Source: Novosphingobium sp. HII-3 (lineage in GTDB: Bacteria; Pseudomonadota; Alphaproteobacteria; Sphingomonadales; Sphingomonadaceae). Taken from it: a stretch of 64,000 bases of DNA. The position numbers were made by a program, and so were the translations under genes. The stretch is taken from positions 124,001-188,000 of the forward strand of contig NZ_PPSM01000014.1 in the NCBI RefSeq assembly GCF_002916655.1, in the 5' to 3' direction. Every line of letters starts with the position of its first letter. The stretch's first letter is position 1. Below the pieces are notes generated by a model. That model saw nothing but the letters and a program-made list of their open reading frames with translations, was not told where the DNA came from and ran no database searches. Shown in pieces: positions 43,476 through 53,053 of this stretch.

Positions 43476-44840
43476 ATGAACGCAGCACGCAACACGACTT
43501 CGCGGCCCCGTGCGCGCAAGGTCATGCCGCTGATCGCCCTCGCGCTGGTCGCGGGTCTTTCCGGCTGCAAGGTCTTCGGCGGTGGCAAGGGCCCGGCCAA
43601 GACGCCGACCGTGGGAGAGCGCGTGCCGATCCTGTCCCGGATCGAGAGTGGCGCCAAGGTCGATCCGACGCTCGGCGCCGTGTCCGTCATCCTGCCGCCC
43701 GCGCAGGTGAACCCCACGTGGGCGCAGGGAGGCAACACCGCCAGCAAGGCCTATGGCCACCTCGCCCTTGCCGACAACCCGACGAAGACCTGGTCCGTGC
43801 AGATCGCCGGATCGTCGAACCGGGCGCGCCTCGCGGCTGCACCGGTCGTCGGGGGCGGCAAGCTTTTCGTCATCGATACCGAAGGCACCGTTCACGCTTT
43901 CGACGCGCAGAGCGGCGCAAAGATTTGGACGAAGAGCGTTTCCGTCAGCGGCAACAACGCCAATTCCGTCTTTGGCGGCGGCGTCAGCTTCGACGGCGAT
44001 CGTGTCTACGTCACGACGGGGCTGGGCGAAGTTGCGGCCTTGAACGCGGCGGACGGTAGCCAGATCTGGAGCAAAAAGCCGGGCGGGCCACTGCGCGGTG
44101 CACCGACGATCGGGTTCAACCAGGTCTTCGTGATGACGCAGGACAACCAGATCATCGCCCTCAATGCGGGCGATGGAGCGACCGTATGGCAGGAGTCCGC
44201 TTCGCTGACGCAGTCCGGCGTGTTCGGCGTCGCCTCTCCGGCGCTGGGGCAGGGCACGGTGATCGCGGGCTTCTCATCGGGCGAGCTCGTGGCTTATCGT
44301 TATGAGAACGGCCGTCAGGTCTGGTCCGACGCCTTGTCGCGCACCTCGATCTCGACGGAAGTGGGCAGCCTCACCGATGTCGACGCTGACCCGATCATCG
44401 ATGCCGGTCGCGTTTACGCGCTGGGACAGGGCGGACGCATGGCGGCGTACGAACTCGTCACCGGCCAGCGGATCTGGGAACTCAACCTCGCAGGGATCTC
44501 GACACCGGCGGTGGTGGGGGACTGGGTCTTCACGCTGGACGATCATGCCGAAATCCTCGCCATTGCCCGTTCCACCGGGAAGGTGCGCTGGTTGACCGAG
44601 CTCGATCGGTACAAGAACGCCAAGAAGCGCAAGGGTCCGATCTTCTGGGTCGGTCCCGTAATGGCGGGCAACAAGCTGTGGATCGCGAACTCGGAGGGCC
44701 TGGTGGCGACCGTGGATCCCACCAGCGGCGCGATGACGCCCTTCACTGAACTGGATGAGGCGGTATCGCTGGCTCCGGTCGTCGCGAACCAGACGCTCTA
44801 CATCCTCGACGACTCCGGCCGGATCACGGCGTATCGTTGA
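43476..44840 (+). CDS. bamB: Outer membrane assembly lipoprotein BamB
   Basis: The 454-residue protein has a lipoprotein signal ending at LSGC (Cys31) and a beta-propeller of PQQ-like blades, e.g. GTVHAFDAQSGAKIWTKSV, GEVAALNAADGSQIWSKK and NQIIALNAGDGATVWQES, repeated eight times or so. BamB supports outer membrane protein insertion by the BAM complex. The ATG at 43476 follows GAGGA with a 7-base spacer, so it is preferred to 43455. It is preceded by the YfgM-like gene; der, which usually follows, is absent. Confidence 0.92.
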   Translation: MNAARNTTSRPRARKVMPLIALALVAGLSGCKVFGGGKGPAKTPTVGERVPILSRIESGAKVDPTLGAVSVILPPAQVNPTWAQGGNTASKAYGHLALADNPTKTWSVQIAGSSNRARLAAAPVVGGGKLFVIDTEGTVHAFDAQSGAKIWTKSVSVSGNNANSVFGGGVSFDGDRVYVTTGLGEVAALNAADGSQIWSKKPGGPLRGAPTIGFNQVFVMTQDNQIIALNAGDGATVWQESASLTQSGVFGVASPALGQGTVIAGFSSGELVAYRYENGRQVWSDALSRTSISTEVGSLTDVDADPIIDAGRVYALGQGGRMAAYELVTGQRIWELNLAGISTPAVVGDWVFTLDDHAEILAIARSTGKVRWLTELDRYKNAKKRKGPIFWVGPVMAGNKLWIANSEGLVATVDPTSGAMTPFTELDEAVSLAPVVANQTLYILDDSGRITAYR

Positions 44841-44849
44841 TGCCGCGTG

Positions 44850-44878
44850 CCTCCTCATCGCCTGCGGTGAGGAGGGTT
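44850..44878 (+). terminator. Terminator after bamB
   Basis: CCTCCTCATCG (44850-44860) pairs with CGGTGAGGAGG (44865-44875), an 11-base-pair stem with one U-G wobble and a 4-base loop, followed by GTTT. It starts 9 bases past the bamB stop and should separate bamB from the next gene. Confidence 0.7.
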
Positions 44879-44915
44879 TGCGGTGCCTTAACCTATCGCG
44901 GGTAGGGCCGCTCTC

Positions 44916-46325
44916 ATGAGCACAGCCTTTAGAAAAACCGGTGCGCGGCCCGCCAGCGATGTTTCTGCCGGCGTCGGCCTTGCGGGGCTGGCCGCACTGG
45001 CCTTCTGGATCGTGCTGTGCCGCAACTGGGCTCCGATCGCAGAGGGGCTGTCACTGCCCGGGCCACAGGCGCCGCTGAGTGGCCCTTATGCATCGGTGGC
45101 AACTCTGTTCTTCACCGGTGCGGCCATGACGCTGTGGTCCCTGTGCGTGGACAAGGTTCACCTGCGTCCCTCCACGGGTATCGACTGGACTGCGCGGCGG
45201 GCATTTGCGGAGACGCTGGACACATCAATAACTAAGATCGTCTCCCTCTGGGCGACCTGGGCACTGATCGGGGGCTTCTACTGGGTGTGCCGCTGGTATT
45301 GGGACGGACAGTACCTCTTCGCCATGCAGGTCATCGGTTCCGCTGCCATACCTCTCGTCGTGCTTTCCATTCCCTACGTCCTGTGGATCGACCGTGTTCT
45401 CGTGAACCCGCGCGACTCGGCGTGGCATTTCGGAGCGATGCTGATCGGCCGGGAAGCCTGGGACGTGGTGGAGGTGCGCAGGCACTGGCGAGCATGGGCG
45501 ATCAAGGGGTTCTTCGGCGCCTTCATGATCTCGATCCTGCCAGGAGGATTCGCGCGTATCGTCGAGGCGGATTTCAGCGCTGTCCTGAACCAGCCGGTCG
45601 AGCTCGCTTCTCTCCTGATCGAGGGGCTTTTCCTGGTCGACGTGCAGATCGGCACGGTGGGATACCTCTTCACCTTCCGGCCGCTCGACGCGCACATCCG
45701 CAGCGGCAATCCGTTGCTGGCGGGCTGGGTTGCTGCCCTTATATGCTATCCGCCGTTCGTCTGGGGCACGATGGGGCGAGCGGACGTTCTCGGCTACGAG
45801 GTCAATACCGGCGGCTGGGCACACTGGGCCGCTGCCTACGACGGTCTGTTGTGGGCATGGGCGGCGCTCTTGGTCTTGCTGACTGCCGCGTACGCCTGGG
45901 CCACCTTTGCTTTCGGCCTTCGTTTTTCCAACCTCACCTATCGAGGCGTGCTCACGAACGGTCCGTACCGCTTCACGCGCCACCCCGCCTACCTTTCCAA
46001 GAACCTGTTCTGGTGGGCCTCCGCCGTTCCGTTTCTGGTCACTAACGGGTCGGTTACGGACGCGGTGCGAAACACGGTCATGCTGTCCGTCGTCAGCGGC
46101 ATTTATTACTGGCGCGCCCGGACGGAAGAGGCACACCTTCTGGCCGAAGATTCCAAGTACCGCGAGTACCACGCCTGGATGAGCGAAAATACATCCATCA
46201 CCCGCGCGCTGAGAGCTGTAGCCGCCTCCTGCTGCCCCGCGGGCCGCAAATGCAACCCGCAGAGTGAGGAGAGTGACGGCCGACGTGGGCGCGGCGGATT
46301 CGCTCAGAAGGATTTGAGCGCGTAG
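44916..46325 (+). CDS. Polytopic ICMT/PEMT-like methyltransferase family membrane protein
   Basis: The 469-residue protein has about ten hydrophobic segments. The C-terminal third has GVLTNGPYRFTRHPAYLSKNLFWW and WRARTEEAHLLAEDSKYREYHAWM, the SAM-binding and catalytic signature of isoprenylcysteine carboxyl methyltransferase-like membrane enzymes. Known bacterial members are about 200 residues, so the 280 residues before this are an added membrane region. The last 38 residues are rich in Ser, Arg and Gly and overlap the gshA end by 22 bases; this tail may be an extension. The acceptor is unknown. Confidence 0.7.
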   Translation: MSTAFRKTGARPASDVSAGVGLAGLAALAFWIVLCRNWAPIAEGLSLPGPQAPLSGPYASVATLFFTGAAMTLWSLCVDKVHLRPSTGIDWTARRAFAETLDTSITKIVSLWATWALIGGFYWVCRWYWDGQYLFAMQVIGSAAIPLVVLSIPYVLWIDRVLVNPRDSAWHFGAMLIGREAWDVVEVRRHWRAWAIKGFFGAFMISILPGGFARIVEADFSAVLNQPVELASLLIEGLFLVDVQIGTVGYLFTFRPLDAHIRSGNPLLAGWVAALICYPPFVWGTMGRADVLGYEVNTGGWAHWAAAYDGLLWAWAALLVLLTAAYAWATFAFGLRFSNLTYRGVLTNGPYRFTRHPAYLSKNLFWWASAVPFLVTNGSVTDAVRNTVMLSVVSGIYYWRARTEEAHLLAEDSKYREYHAWMSENTSITRALRAVAASCCPAGRKCNPQSEESDGRRGRGGFAQKDLSA

Positions 46326-47677
46326 ATGCGGGACAAGTCGCCGGCCCATTCGCCGTTGTAGAGATCGAGAAGCCGCTGGGCTGGCACCTTGCCGCTGGCG
46401 ACGATCTCGGCAAGCGGGTCCAGATATCCGGTCTCGTTCTCGCCGGCAGCGTTCAGCCGTGCCCGCGCGGCCAGGCCGGAGCGGGCGATGCCGACGACTT
46501 CGCCGGCGATGTCGCGCAGGGTGCCGCCGCCCGGCAGCGGAGCATCGAGGCCAAGGCGCGGCGCGGCGGAGCGGAGCGCCTCGCGCCCCTCCATGTCCCA
46601 GCCCTTCACCAGGTCCCACGCCGCGTCGAGTGCGCCCTGATCGTAGAGCAGGCCGACCCAGAAGGCGGGAAGGGCGCAGATGCGGCTCCACGGGCCACCG
46701 TCGGCTCCCCGCATTTCCAGGAACGACTTTAGGCGAACCTCGGGGAATGCGGTGGAAAGATGGTCCTGCCAGTCCGACAGGCGCGGCTTCTCGCCGGGCA
46801 GGACCGACAGTTCACCCCTGAGGAAGTCCCGGAACGACAGGCCGGCCGCATCGATATACCTGCCCTCGCGGAAGACGAAGTACATCGGCACGTCCAGCAT
46901 GTATTCGACATAGCGCTGGTAACCGAAGCCGTCTTCGAAGACGAAGGGCAGCATGCCGGTGCGCGCCGGATCGGTGTCCGACCAGATGTGGCTGCGATAC
47001 GAAAGGAAGCCGTTGGGCTTCCCCTCGGTGAACGGCGAGTTCGCGAACAGCGCGGTCGCCAGGGGCTGCAGCGCCAGCGAGGTGCGGAACTTCTGTACCA
47101 TGTCCGCTTCGCTCGAATAATCGAGGTTCACCTGAATCGTGCAGGTGCGCAGCATCATGTCGAGGCCCATCGACCCCACGCGCGGCATGTGCCGCAGCAT
47201 GATGTCATAGCGGCCCTTCGGCATGATCGGCAGCTCTTCGCGGGTCTTGTCCGGCCACATGCCGAGGCCGAGGTAGGCCTTTCCGATCCGCTCCCCGATC
47301 TTCTTCACCTGGGCCAGATGACGCCCCGTTTCGGCGCAGGTCTGGTGAAGATCCTCCAGCGGGGCACCCGAGAGCTCGAGCTGGCCGGCGGGCTCCAGGC
47401 TGACCGTGCCGTCCGATCCCTTCATCGCGATGACGTTCCCGCCTTCGACGATGGGTTCCCAGCCGAACTCAGTCAGGTTCATGAGGAGATCGCGGATGCC
47501 GCCCTGTTCACCGTAGGACGGAGCGTGATGATCGGCGGTGTCGTACACGAACTTTTCGTGTTCGGTGCCGATGCGCCAAGCCTCGCGCGGCTTTTCACCC
47601 GCAGCCATCGGCGCGGCAAGTTGATCCAGGCTTTCGATCGTCGGATCTTCACGATCCGAAACCTCACGGGTGCTCAT
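46304..47677 (-). CDS. gshA: Glutamate-cysteine ligase (plant/alphaproteobacterial type)
   Basis: The 457-residue protein shows WRIGTEHEKFVYD, PAGQLELSGAPLEDLHQTC, MLRTCTIQVNLDY and VRLKSFLEMRGADGGPW, the GCS2 family signature of the alphaproteobacterial/plant type rather than the E. coli GshA. It joins glutamate and cysteine in the first step of glutathione synthesis. It follows rsmE by 57 bases in one transcript. Confidence 0.95.
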   Translation of the reverse strand: MSTREVSDREDPTIESLDQLAAPMAAGEKPREAWRIGTEHEKFVYDTADHHAPSYGEQGGIRDLLMNLTEFGWEPIVEGGNVIAMKGSDGTVSLEPAGQLELSGAPLEDLHQTCAETGRHLAQVKKIGERIGKAYLGLGMWPDKTREELPIMPKGRYDIMLRHMPRVGSMGLDMMLRTCTIQVNLDYSSEADMVQKFRTSLALQPLATALFANSPFTEGKPNGFLSYRSHIWSDTDPARTGMLPFVFEDGFGYQRYVEYMLDVPMYFVFREGRYIDAAGLSFRDFLRGELSVLPGEKPRLSDWQDHLSTAFPEVRLKSFLEMRGADGGPWSRICALPAFWVGLLYDQGALDAAWDLVKGWDMEGREALRSAAPRLGLDAPLPGGGTLRDIAGEVVGIARSGLAARARLNAAGENETGYLDPLAEIVASGKVPAQRLLDLYNGEWAGDLSRIYALKSF

Positions 47678-47734
47678 GGCCGCGGAATTAGAGCCGCGCG
47701 CGAGGCTGCGCCACTGTTTTTTGTTCCGCGCGGT

Positions 47735-48493
47735 TCAGAAAGCGTCGACAGCCCAGTCTCCGGCCGTGGCCATCCACAAGGCGGTGGCGGATATGCAGGC
47801 GGTTTCGGCTCTCAGGATGCGGGGCCCAAGGGTGATGGCGCGCGCCTGCGGGAGGGCATGGATGAGCGCGCGTTCGTCCTCGTCGAAGCCGCCTTCCGGT
47901 CCTACCAGAAGCGCGGCCGGCCCCGGGTTTGCCGCGAAGGTGGCGGCTGCGGGTGCTCCGCCCTGCTCATCGGCGAAGAACAGCGTACGCGTATCGGACC
48001 AGTCGCGCAGCATGGCTTCAAGGCGGACGACGGACTCCACGCGGGGCAGTGCTGTCCGTGCGCATTGCTCGGCGGCTTCGATCACGATGGCGAGGGCGCG
48101 TTCCGGATTGAGCTTGTCCGCCACGCATCGGCGGGTAATCAGCGGCTGCACGGCGGAGACTCCCAGCTCGGTGGCCTTCTCCAGCACGAGGTCGTAGTTC
48201 GGCTTCTTGAGCAGGGCGGCGCACAGCACGAAGTCCGGCACGTCTTCGCGGGCACGCAGCAACTTGCGAACATCGAGCAGGACGTCGCGCTTACCCGCCG
48301 ACACGACTTCGCAGGCCCATTCGCCGGTTCGGTTGTCGCAGGCGATCACTGCGTCGCCAGCGCTTACCCGCATCACCCTGCCCAGATAGTGTGCCTGCTG
48401 TCCTTCGATCGTGATCTGCTCTCCCTCCGTAAGAGGGCCGGGCACGAAGAGGCGGGGAGCCGAACGGGGTGGCCATGCGGGTGTAGCGGGCAT
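47735..48493 (-). CDS. rsmE: 16S rRNA (uracil-1498-N3)-methyltransferase
   Basis: The 252-residue protein has AHYLGRVMRVSAGD at the N-terminal PUA-like part, KATELGVSAVQPLITRRCV, and the SPOUT knot LLVGPEGGFDEDE and ILRAETACI, all characteristic of RsmE. It methylates U1498 in the decoding site of 16S rRNA. The rsmE-gshA order recurs in alphaproteobacteria. Confidence 0.95.
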   Translation of the reverse strand: MPATPAWPPRSAPRLFVPGPLTEGEQITIEGQQAHYLGRVMRVSAGDAVIACDNRTGEWACEVVSAGKRDVLLDVRKLLRAREDVPDFVLCAALLKKPNYDLVLEKATELGVSAVQPLITRRCVADKLNPERALAIVIEAAEQCARTALPRVESVVRLEAMLRDWSDTRTLFFADEQGGAPAAATFAANPGPAALLVGPEGGFDEDERALIHALPQARAITLGPRILRAETACISATALWMATAGDWAVDAF

Positions 48494-48635
48494 GATGGAC
48501 GGTGTTCCTCAAGGATGCGGAGCTTCGGAAAACCCTTCTTGCGGCATGCACGCGGCGATGCAACGCCGGGGCCTCTACGTTCACCAGTCACGTTCGCGCA
48601 TGACACGGCGTTCGCTTTGCACTATTCATCGTATA

Positions 48636-49550
48636 ATGATCGAACCTGCGCTCGTTCCAGACAGTCAGCACCGCGGCTTGGTCTCGTTACTGCCCCAGCC
48701 GTTTCGCGACTTCGCCATGCTGGCGCGGTTCGACCGCCCGATCGGGTGGTGGCTGCTGTTCTGGCCCTGCGCCTGGAGCGTGCTGCTCGCGGGCGGCGAA
48801 CAGGAATTCATGCTTCTTGGCTGGCTCCTGCTCGGTTCCATCGTGATGCGCGGGGCGGGCTGCGTCTTCAACGACATCGTCGATGCCGATCTCGACCGGC
48901 GTGTGGCGCGAACCGCCAAGCGGCCGGTGGCAAGTGGCCGGGTCAGCAAGCCCGCCGCCTGGACATGGCTGGTGCTGCTCTGCCTCATCGGCCTTGTCGT
49001 GCTTCTGCAACTGCGGCTGGAAGCGCAACTCGTCGCCTTGGCGAGCCTCGCCCTTGTCGCAGGCTATCCTTTCATGAAGCGGATCACCTGGTGGCCGCAG
49101 GCGTGGCTCGGAATGGTGTTCACCTGGGGGGTGCTTGTGGGATGGATCGAGATCCGCAGCGACGGTCTTCTCGCAATGGGTGCCTTGTACCTCGGTTCGA
49201 TCCTGTGGTGCATCGGTTACGACACGATCTACGCGATCCAGGACATCGAGGACGACGCCATCGTCGGCATCCGCTCTTCCGCCCGCCGTCTCGGCACACG
49301 GGTACGTGGAGGTGTCGCGGGCTTCTACACCGGCGCGCTGGCGCTGTGGGCGCTGGCATTCTGGCTGACCCGGCCGGACTGGGTCGCGCTGCTGGCCCTC
49401 GTGCCCATGGGGGCGCATCTGGGCTTCCAGGTCGTCACGCTTGATCCTGCCGATGGCGACAACGCGCTCGCACGTTTCCGTTCCAACCGCGATGCCGGCC
49501 TGGTCATGGCACTGGCGTGCTGGGTGGTGGGCAACGCCGGCATCGTCTGA
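48636..49550 (+). CDS. ubiA: 4-hydroxybenzoate polyprenyltransferase
   Basis: The 304-residue membrane protein has RFDRPIGWWLLFWPCAWSV, the aspartate motif GCVFNDIVDADLDRRVARTAKRP, and YDTIYAIQDIEDDAIVGIRSSARRLG with the second magnesium site. It attaches the prenyl chain to 4-hydroxybenzoate in ubiquinone synthesis. The ATG at 48636 overlaps a TATAAT hexamer (48632-48637); a start further in would remove conserved residues. It diverges from rsmE. Confidence 0.95.
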   Translation: MIEPALVPDSQHRGLVSLLPQPFRDFAMLARFDRPIGWWLLFWPCAWSVLLAGGEQEFMLLGWLLLGSIVMRGAGCVFNDIVDADLDRRVARTAKRPVASGRVSKPAAWTWLVLLCLIGLVVLLQLRLEAQLVALASLALVAGYPFMKRITWWPQAWLGMVFTWGVLVGWIEIRSDGLLAMGALYLGSILWCIGYDTIYAIQDIEDDAIVGIRSSARRLGTRVRGGVAGFYTGALALWALAFWLTRPDWVALLALVPMGAHLGFQVVTLDPADGDNALARFRSNRDAGLVMALACWVVGNAGIV

Positions 49551-49589
49551 CGCAGCGCCGGCGCAAGCGGGCGCGTCCTGCGAACAGCC

Positions 49590-52500
49590 TCACTGCGCGG
49601 CGGCAAGCAACTCTTCCGCGCCGCCCAGATCGACGCTGACCAGCCGCGATATTCCCTTTTCGACCATCGTGACGCCGAACAGGCGATGCATCCGGCTCAT
49701 CGTCACAGCGTTGTGCGTGACGACGAGATAGCGCGTATCGGTTTCGCGCGTCATCGCCTCCAGCAGATCGCAGAACCGCTCGATGTTGGCGTCATCAAGC
49801 GGTGCGTCCACCTCGTCCAGCACGCACAGCGGGGCCGGATTGGTGAGGAAAAGGCCGAAGATCAGCGCGATCGCCGTCAGCGCCTGCTCGCCTCCGGAGA
49901 GCAGCGTCAGCGACTGCAGCCGCTTGCCGGGCGGCTGAGCGTAGATTTCCAGCCCTGCCTCCAGCGGATCATCCGAATCGACGAGCGCGAGATGGGCCTG
50001 CCCACCCTGGAACAGCTGCGTGAACAGGCGGCGGAAGTGCCCATCCACCGCTTCGAAGGCGGCGCGCAGCCGTTCCCGGCCCTCCCGGTTGAGGTTGCCG
50101 ATCGAGCCGCGCAGCCGGTTCACGGCTTCCGTCAGCTCCGCTTTTTCGCTGACGCTGAGGCCAAGCTGCGCCTCCGCCTGAGCGAGTTCGTCAGCCGCAA
50201 CGAGATTGACGGGGCCGATCCGCTCCCGGTCCGCGACGAGCCGGTCCATGCCCGCGCCTTCGGCTTCCGCCGTGCCGACGTCCGCCGGGCTGAAGGGAAA
50301 CTTTCCGGCCAGAAGCGGCGGCGGGCACTGGAAGCGTTCGCCCGAAAGGCGGTTCAGCTCCGAGCGCCGTCCGTCCTCATGCTCGGCCCGTGCCAGCGCG
50401 CCGGCGCGGCCTTCACGGGCGGCGGCCAGCGTCTCCTGCGAGGCTGCGAGAGCGGCATCCGCCTTGCCCGCCTGTTCGGTGGCGGCACTGACCGCCGCTT
50501 CGGCCTTCGCGAGTTCTTCCGCCAGGCGCAGCCGGATCGCTTCACCCTGTTCGATCTGCTCCAGCAACGCCTTCGGCTTTGCTGCCATGATCGCGCGTTC
50601 GGCTTCGATCTCCTCAAGCCGGCCCGCCATCTGAGCGAGGCGGTTGGCGGCGTCCCCGGAGCGCGCTTGCCAGCCCCGGATATCGCCGCGCTGTGACGCC
50701 GTGCGCTCCTGCCCGACGGCAAGCGCCTGGTCGTGACTGGCCAGAGCCGCCATGGCGTGCTGGAGCGCAGAGCGCGCCTCCCCATTCCGCTCCTGTGCGG
50801 CTTTGAGCGCGTCGCGGCCCGCTTCGGGGTCCGGCAGAGCCGCGCGCTTCGCCTCGGCCACGGCGAAATCAGCCTCCACGTTGGCTCGCTGCTCGGCCAT
50901 GTCCGCAAGCGTCCTGTCCAGCTCGGCCCGGCGAGCCTGCTGGCGTGACCGCGCGTCCTCAGCCCGGTCGACCTCGCGCAGCGCGCCGCGCTCCGCATCG
51001 GCAGAGGCGGCGATCGCACGTTCTGCCGCAACGACTCGGGCGGCGGTCTCCGCCAGTTCCTGCTGCACGCCCGCCTGCCTCGCTTCGGCATCGGCCACGG
51101 CCTCGCGCAGGGGCGGCAGCCTCGCGTCGAGGTCGGCGAAGCGGTTTTCCGCCTCGAGCCGCGCAGCCTCGGCCGCGCCTTCGCCGCGCGCGATGAAACC
51201 GTCCCAGCGGCGCAGTACACCGGCGCGCGTCACCAGCCATTCCCCCGGCTGAAGCGTGCGGCCGTCATCCTCATCCGCCACGTGGACCAGAGCCATGCGC
51301 GCGGCCAAGGCCGGGGGACAATCGATGACATGAGCATCAAGGGCGTCAGGCACGCGCGGCGGCGCGTCGGCCCCTGTCCAGAAGCGGCCGTCTGCTCCGG
51401 GCACGCTGCCGAGCGGCGCCCTGGCATCGCGCCCCAGCACGGCCGCGACGGCACGCTCGTAGCCCGGCGCCGCTCGCACCGCGTCGATTGCGGCGGGTAG
51501 ACCGTGCGCGGCTTTCGCGCTCTTCGCGCGCGCGTCCCGGTCGCGCAGCAGAGCAGCGTGTTCCCGCTCGATGCCGGTAAGATCGGCCCTGGCGCCAGAG
51601 AGGGCCGATGCCGCCGCGTCGCGATCAGCCTGAAGAGCGGCCTTGCGCGCCTGCAGTTCCTCCAGCCCCTCCCGGGCTTCGGCAAGCTGCAGGGTGGCGG
51701 CTTCCGCGCGGCCACGGGCCGCGGCGATGGCAGCCGCCAGTTCGGCCGGATCAACAAGCGCGGCCATCTGCGCCTCTATCCGCGCTGCGTCCTGAGCGAC
51801 CCGGGCCTGCCGGTTACGAGCCTGGGTCAGTTCCGATTCGGCGATGCGCCACTCCGCCTCCACGCCGGCCTGCTTCGCTGTCGCCTGCGCCAAGTCGAGC
51901 TCCGCCGCGCGAGAGGCCTGCTCCGCCCCTTCGACAGCGTTAGCCAGGCGCGGGCGCAGCGCTTCGTCGGTGGCAAGCTGCTTCTCACCCTGGGCAAGCT
52001 CGCGCTCCAGCCGGGCCAATGCTTCTGCCGCATCACGCGTCAGGCGATCCGCGTCGCGGCGGTCTTCTTCCAGACGCACGCGCTGGCGTTCAAGATCCGC
52101 GATCCGCTGTTCGGCCGCTTCGAGCTGGCTGGTGAGCGTCGCGAGGCGATGGCCCTGCGCGTTGGCGTCGTCCCGGCGGTCAGTAAGTTCGTCACGCGCG
52201 GCGGCCAGAGCCTTGGCTGCCTGCGCCTGCTGTGCCTGCGCCTTGGCGGCCAGCGCCTGCGTTGCGGCGACCCGGGTCTCGGCGGCCTCGGCATCCTTGC
52301 GGGCGGCGTCTGCCGCTTCCGCGGCGTCCCGCCAGCGCGCGAACAGGAGGCGGGCTTCGGCCAGCCGGATCTGGTCCGTCAGCGCCTTGTAGCGATCGGC
52401 TGCCTTGGCCTGCCTTCTGAGAGCGCCGACCTGCTTGTCCAGACCGGCCATGATGTCGTCCAGCCGGGCCAGGTTGGCTTCGGTTGCCCGCAGGCGCTGC

Positions 52501-53030
52501 TCGGCGTCCTTGCGGCGGACATGAAGCCCGGCGATGCCGGCAGCTTCTTCGAGCATGGCCCGCCGCTCTGCCGGCTTGGCGGCGATCACGGCAGCGATCC
52601 GGCCCTGGCTGACGAGCGCCGGGCTGTGCGCACCGGTGGCGGCGTCGGCAAAGATGAGCGCGACATCCTTGGCGCGCACGTCCCGGCCGTTGATGCGGTA
52701 CGCGCTTCCAGCGCCGCGTTCGATGCGGCGAACGACCTCGAGTTCTTCCCGCGTCGTGTCGCCCCTTGCGACCGTGTCGGCCTTCAGAACCACCTCGGCA
52801 AAGGCGCGGGGCGGGCGGTGGGCCGTGCCGGCGAAGATCACATCCTCCATGCCGCCGCCGCGCATGGACTTGGGCGAGCTTTCGCCCATCACCCAGCGGA
52901 TGGCTTCCAGGAGGTTCGACTTGCCGCAGCCGTTGGGGCCGACGATGCCCGTCAGCCCCGGTTCGATGCGCAGTTCAGCGGGTTCGACGAAACTCTTGAA
53001 GCCGCTCAGCTTCAGCCGGTGAATACGCAT
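49590..53030 (-). CDS. smc: Chromosome segregation protein SMC
   Basis: The 1146-residue protein has the N-terminal Walker A GPNGCGKSN (residues 31-39), two long coiled-coil arms, a hinge near residues 480-600, and the C-terminal signature LSGGEQALTAIALI with Walker B PLCVLDEVDAPLDD. SMC forms a ring that organises and separates chromosomes. Length is normal. The signature has Q in place of the common K (LSGGEKALT). It follows a DsbA-type gene by 23 bases. Confidence 0.97.
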   Translation of the reverse strand: MRIHRLKLSGFKSFVEPAELRIEPGLTGIVGPNGCGKSNLLEAIRWVMGESSPKSMRGGGMEDVIFAGTAHRPPRAFAEVVLKADTVARGDTTREELEVVRRIERGAGSAYRINGRDVRAKDVALIFADAATGAHSPALVSQGRIAAVIAAKPAERRAMLEEAAGIAGLHVRRKDAEQRLRATEANLARLDDIMAGLDKQVGALRRQAKAADRYKALTDQIRLAEARLLFARWRDAAEAADAARKDAEAAETRVAATQALAAKAQAQQAQAAKALAAARDELTDRRDDANAQGHRLATLTSQLEAAEQRIADLERQRVRLEEDRRDADRLTRDAAEALARLERELAQGEKQLATDEALRPRLANAVEGAEQASRAAELDLAQATAKQAGVEAEWRIAESELTQARNRQARVAQDAARIEAQMAALVDPAELAAAIAAARGRAEAATLQLAEAREGLEELQARKAALQADRDAAASALSGARADLTGIEREHAALLRDRDARAKSAKAAHGLPAAIDAVRAAPGYERAVAAVLGRDARAPLGSVPGADGRFWTGADAPPRVPDALDAHVIDCPPALAARMALVHVADEDDGRTLQPGEWLVTRAGVLRRWDGFIARGEGAAEAARLEAENRFADLDARLPPLREAVADAEARQAGVQQELAETAARVVAAERAIAASADAERGALREVDRAEDARSRQQARRAELDRTLADMAEQRANVEADFAVAEAKRAALPDPEAGRDALKAAQERNGEARSALQHAMAALASHDQALAVGQERTASQRGDIRGWQARSGDAANRLAQMAGRLEEIEAERAIMAAKPKALLEQIEQGEAIRLRLAEELAKAEAAVSAATEQAGKADAALAASQETLAAAREGRAGALARAEHEDGRRSELNRLSGERFQCPPPLLAGKFPFSPADVGTAEAEGAGMDRLVADRERIGPVNLVAADELAQAEAQLGLSVSEKAELTEAVNRLRGSIGNLNREGRERLRAAFEAVDGHFRRLFTQLFQGGQAHLALVDSDDPLEAGLEIYAQPPGKRLQSLTLLSGGEQALTAIALIFGLFLTNPAPLCVLDEVDAPLDDANIERFCDLLEAMTRETDTRYLVVTHNAVTMSRMHRLFGVTMVEKGISRLVSVDLGGAEELLAAAQ

Positions 53031-53053
53031 CGAAGTCAGTCGGATTCCTGGGC

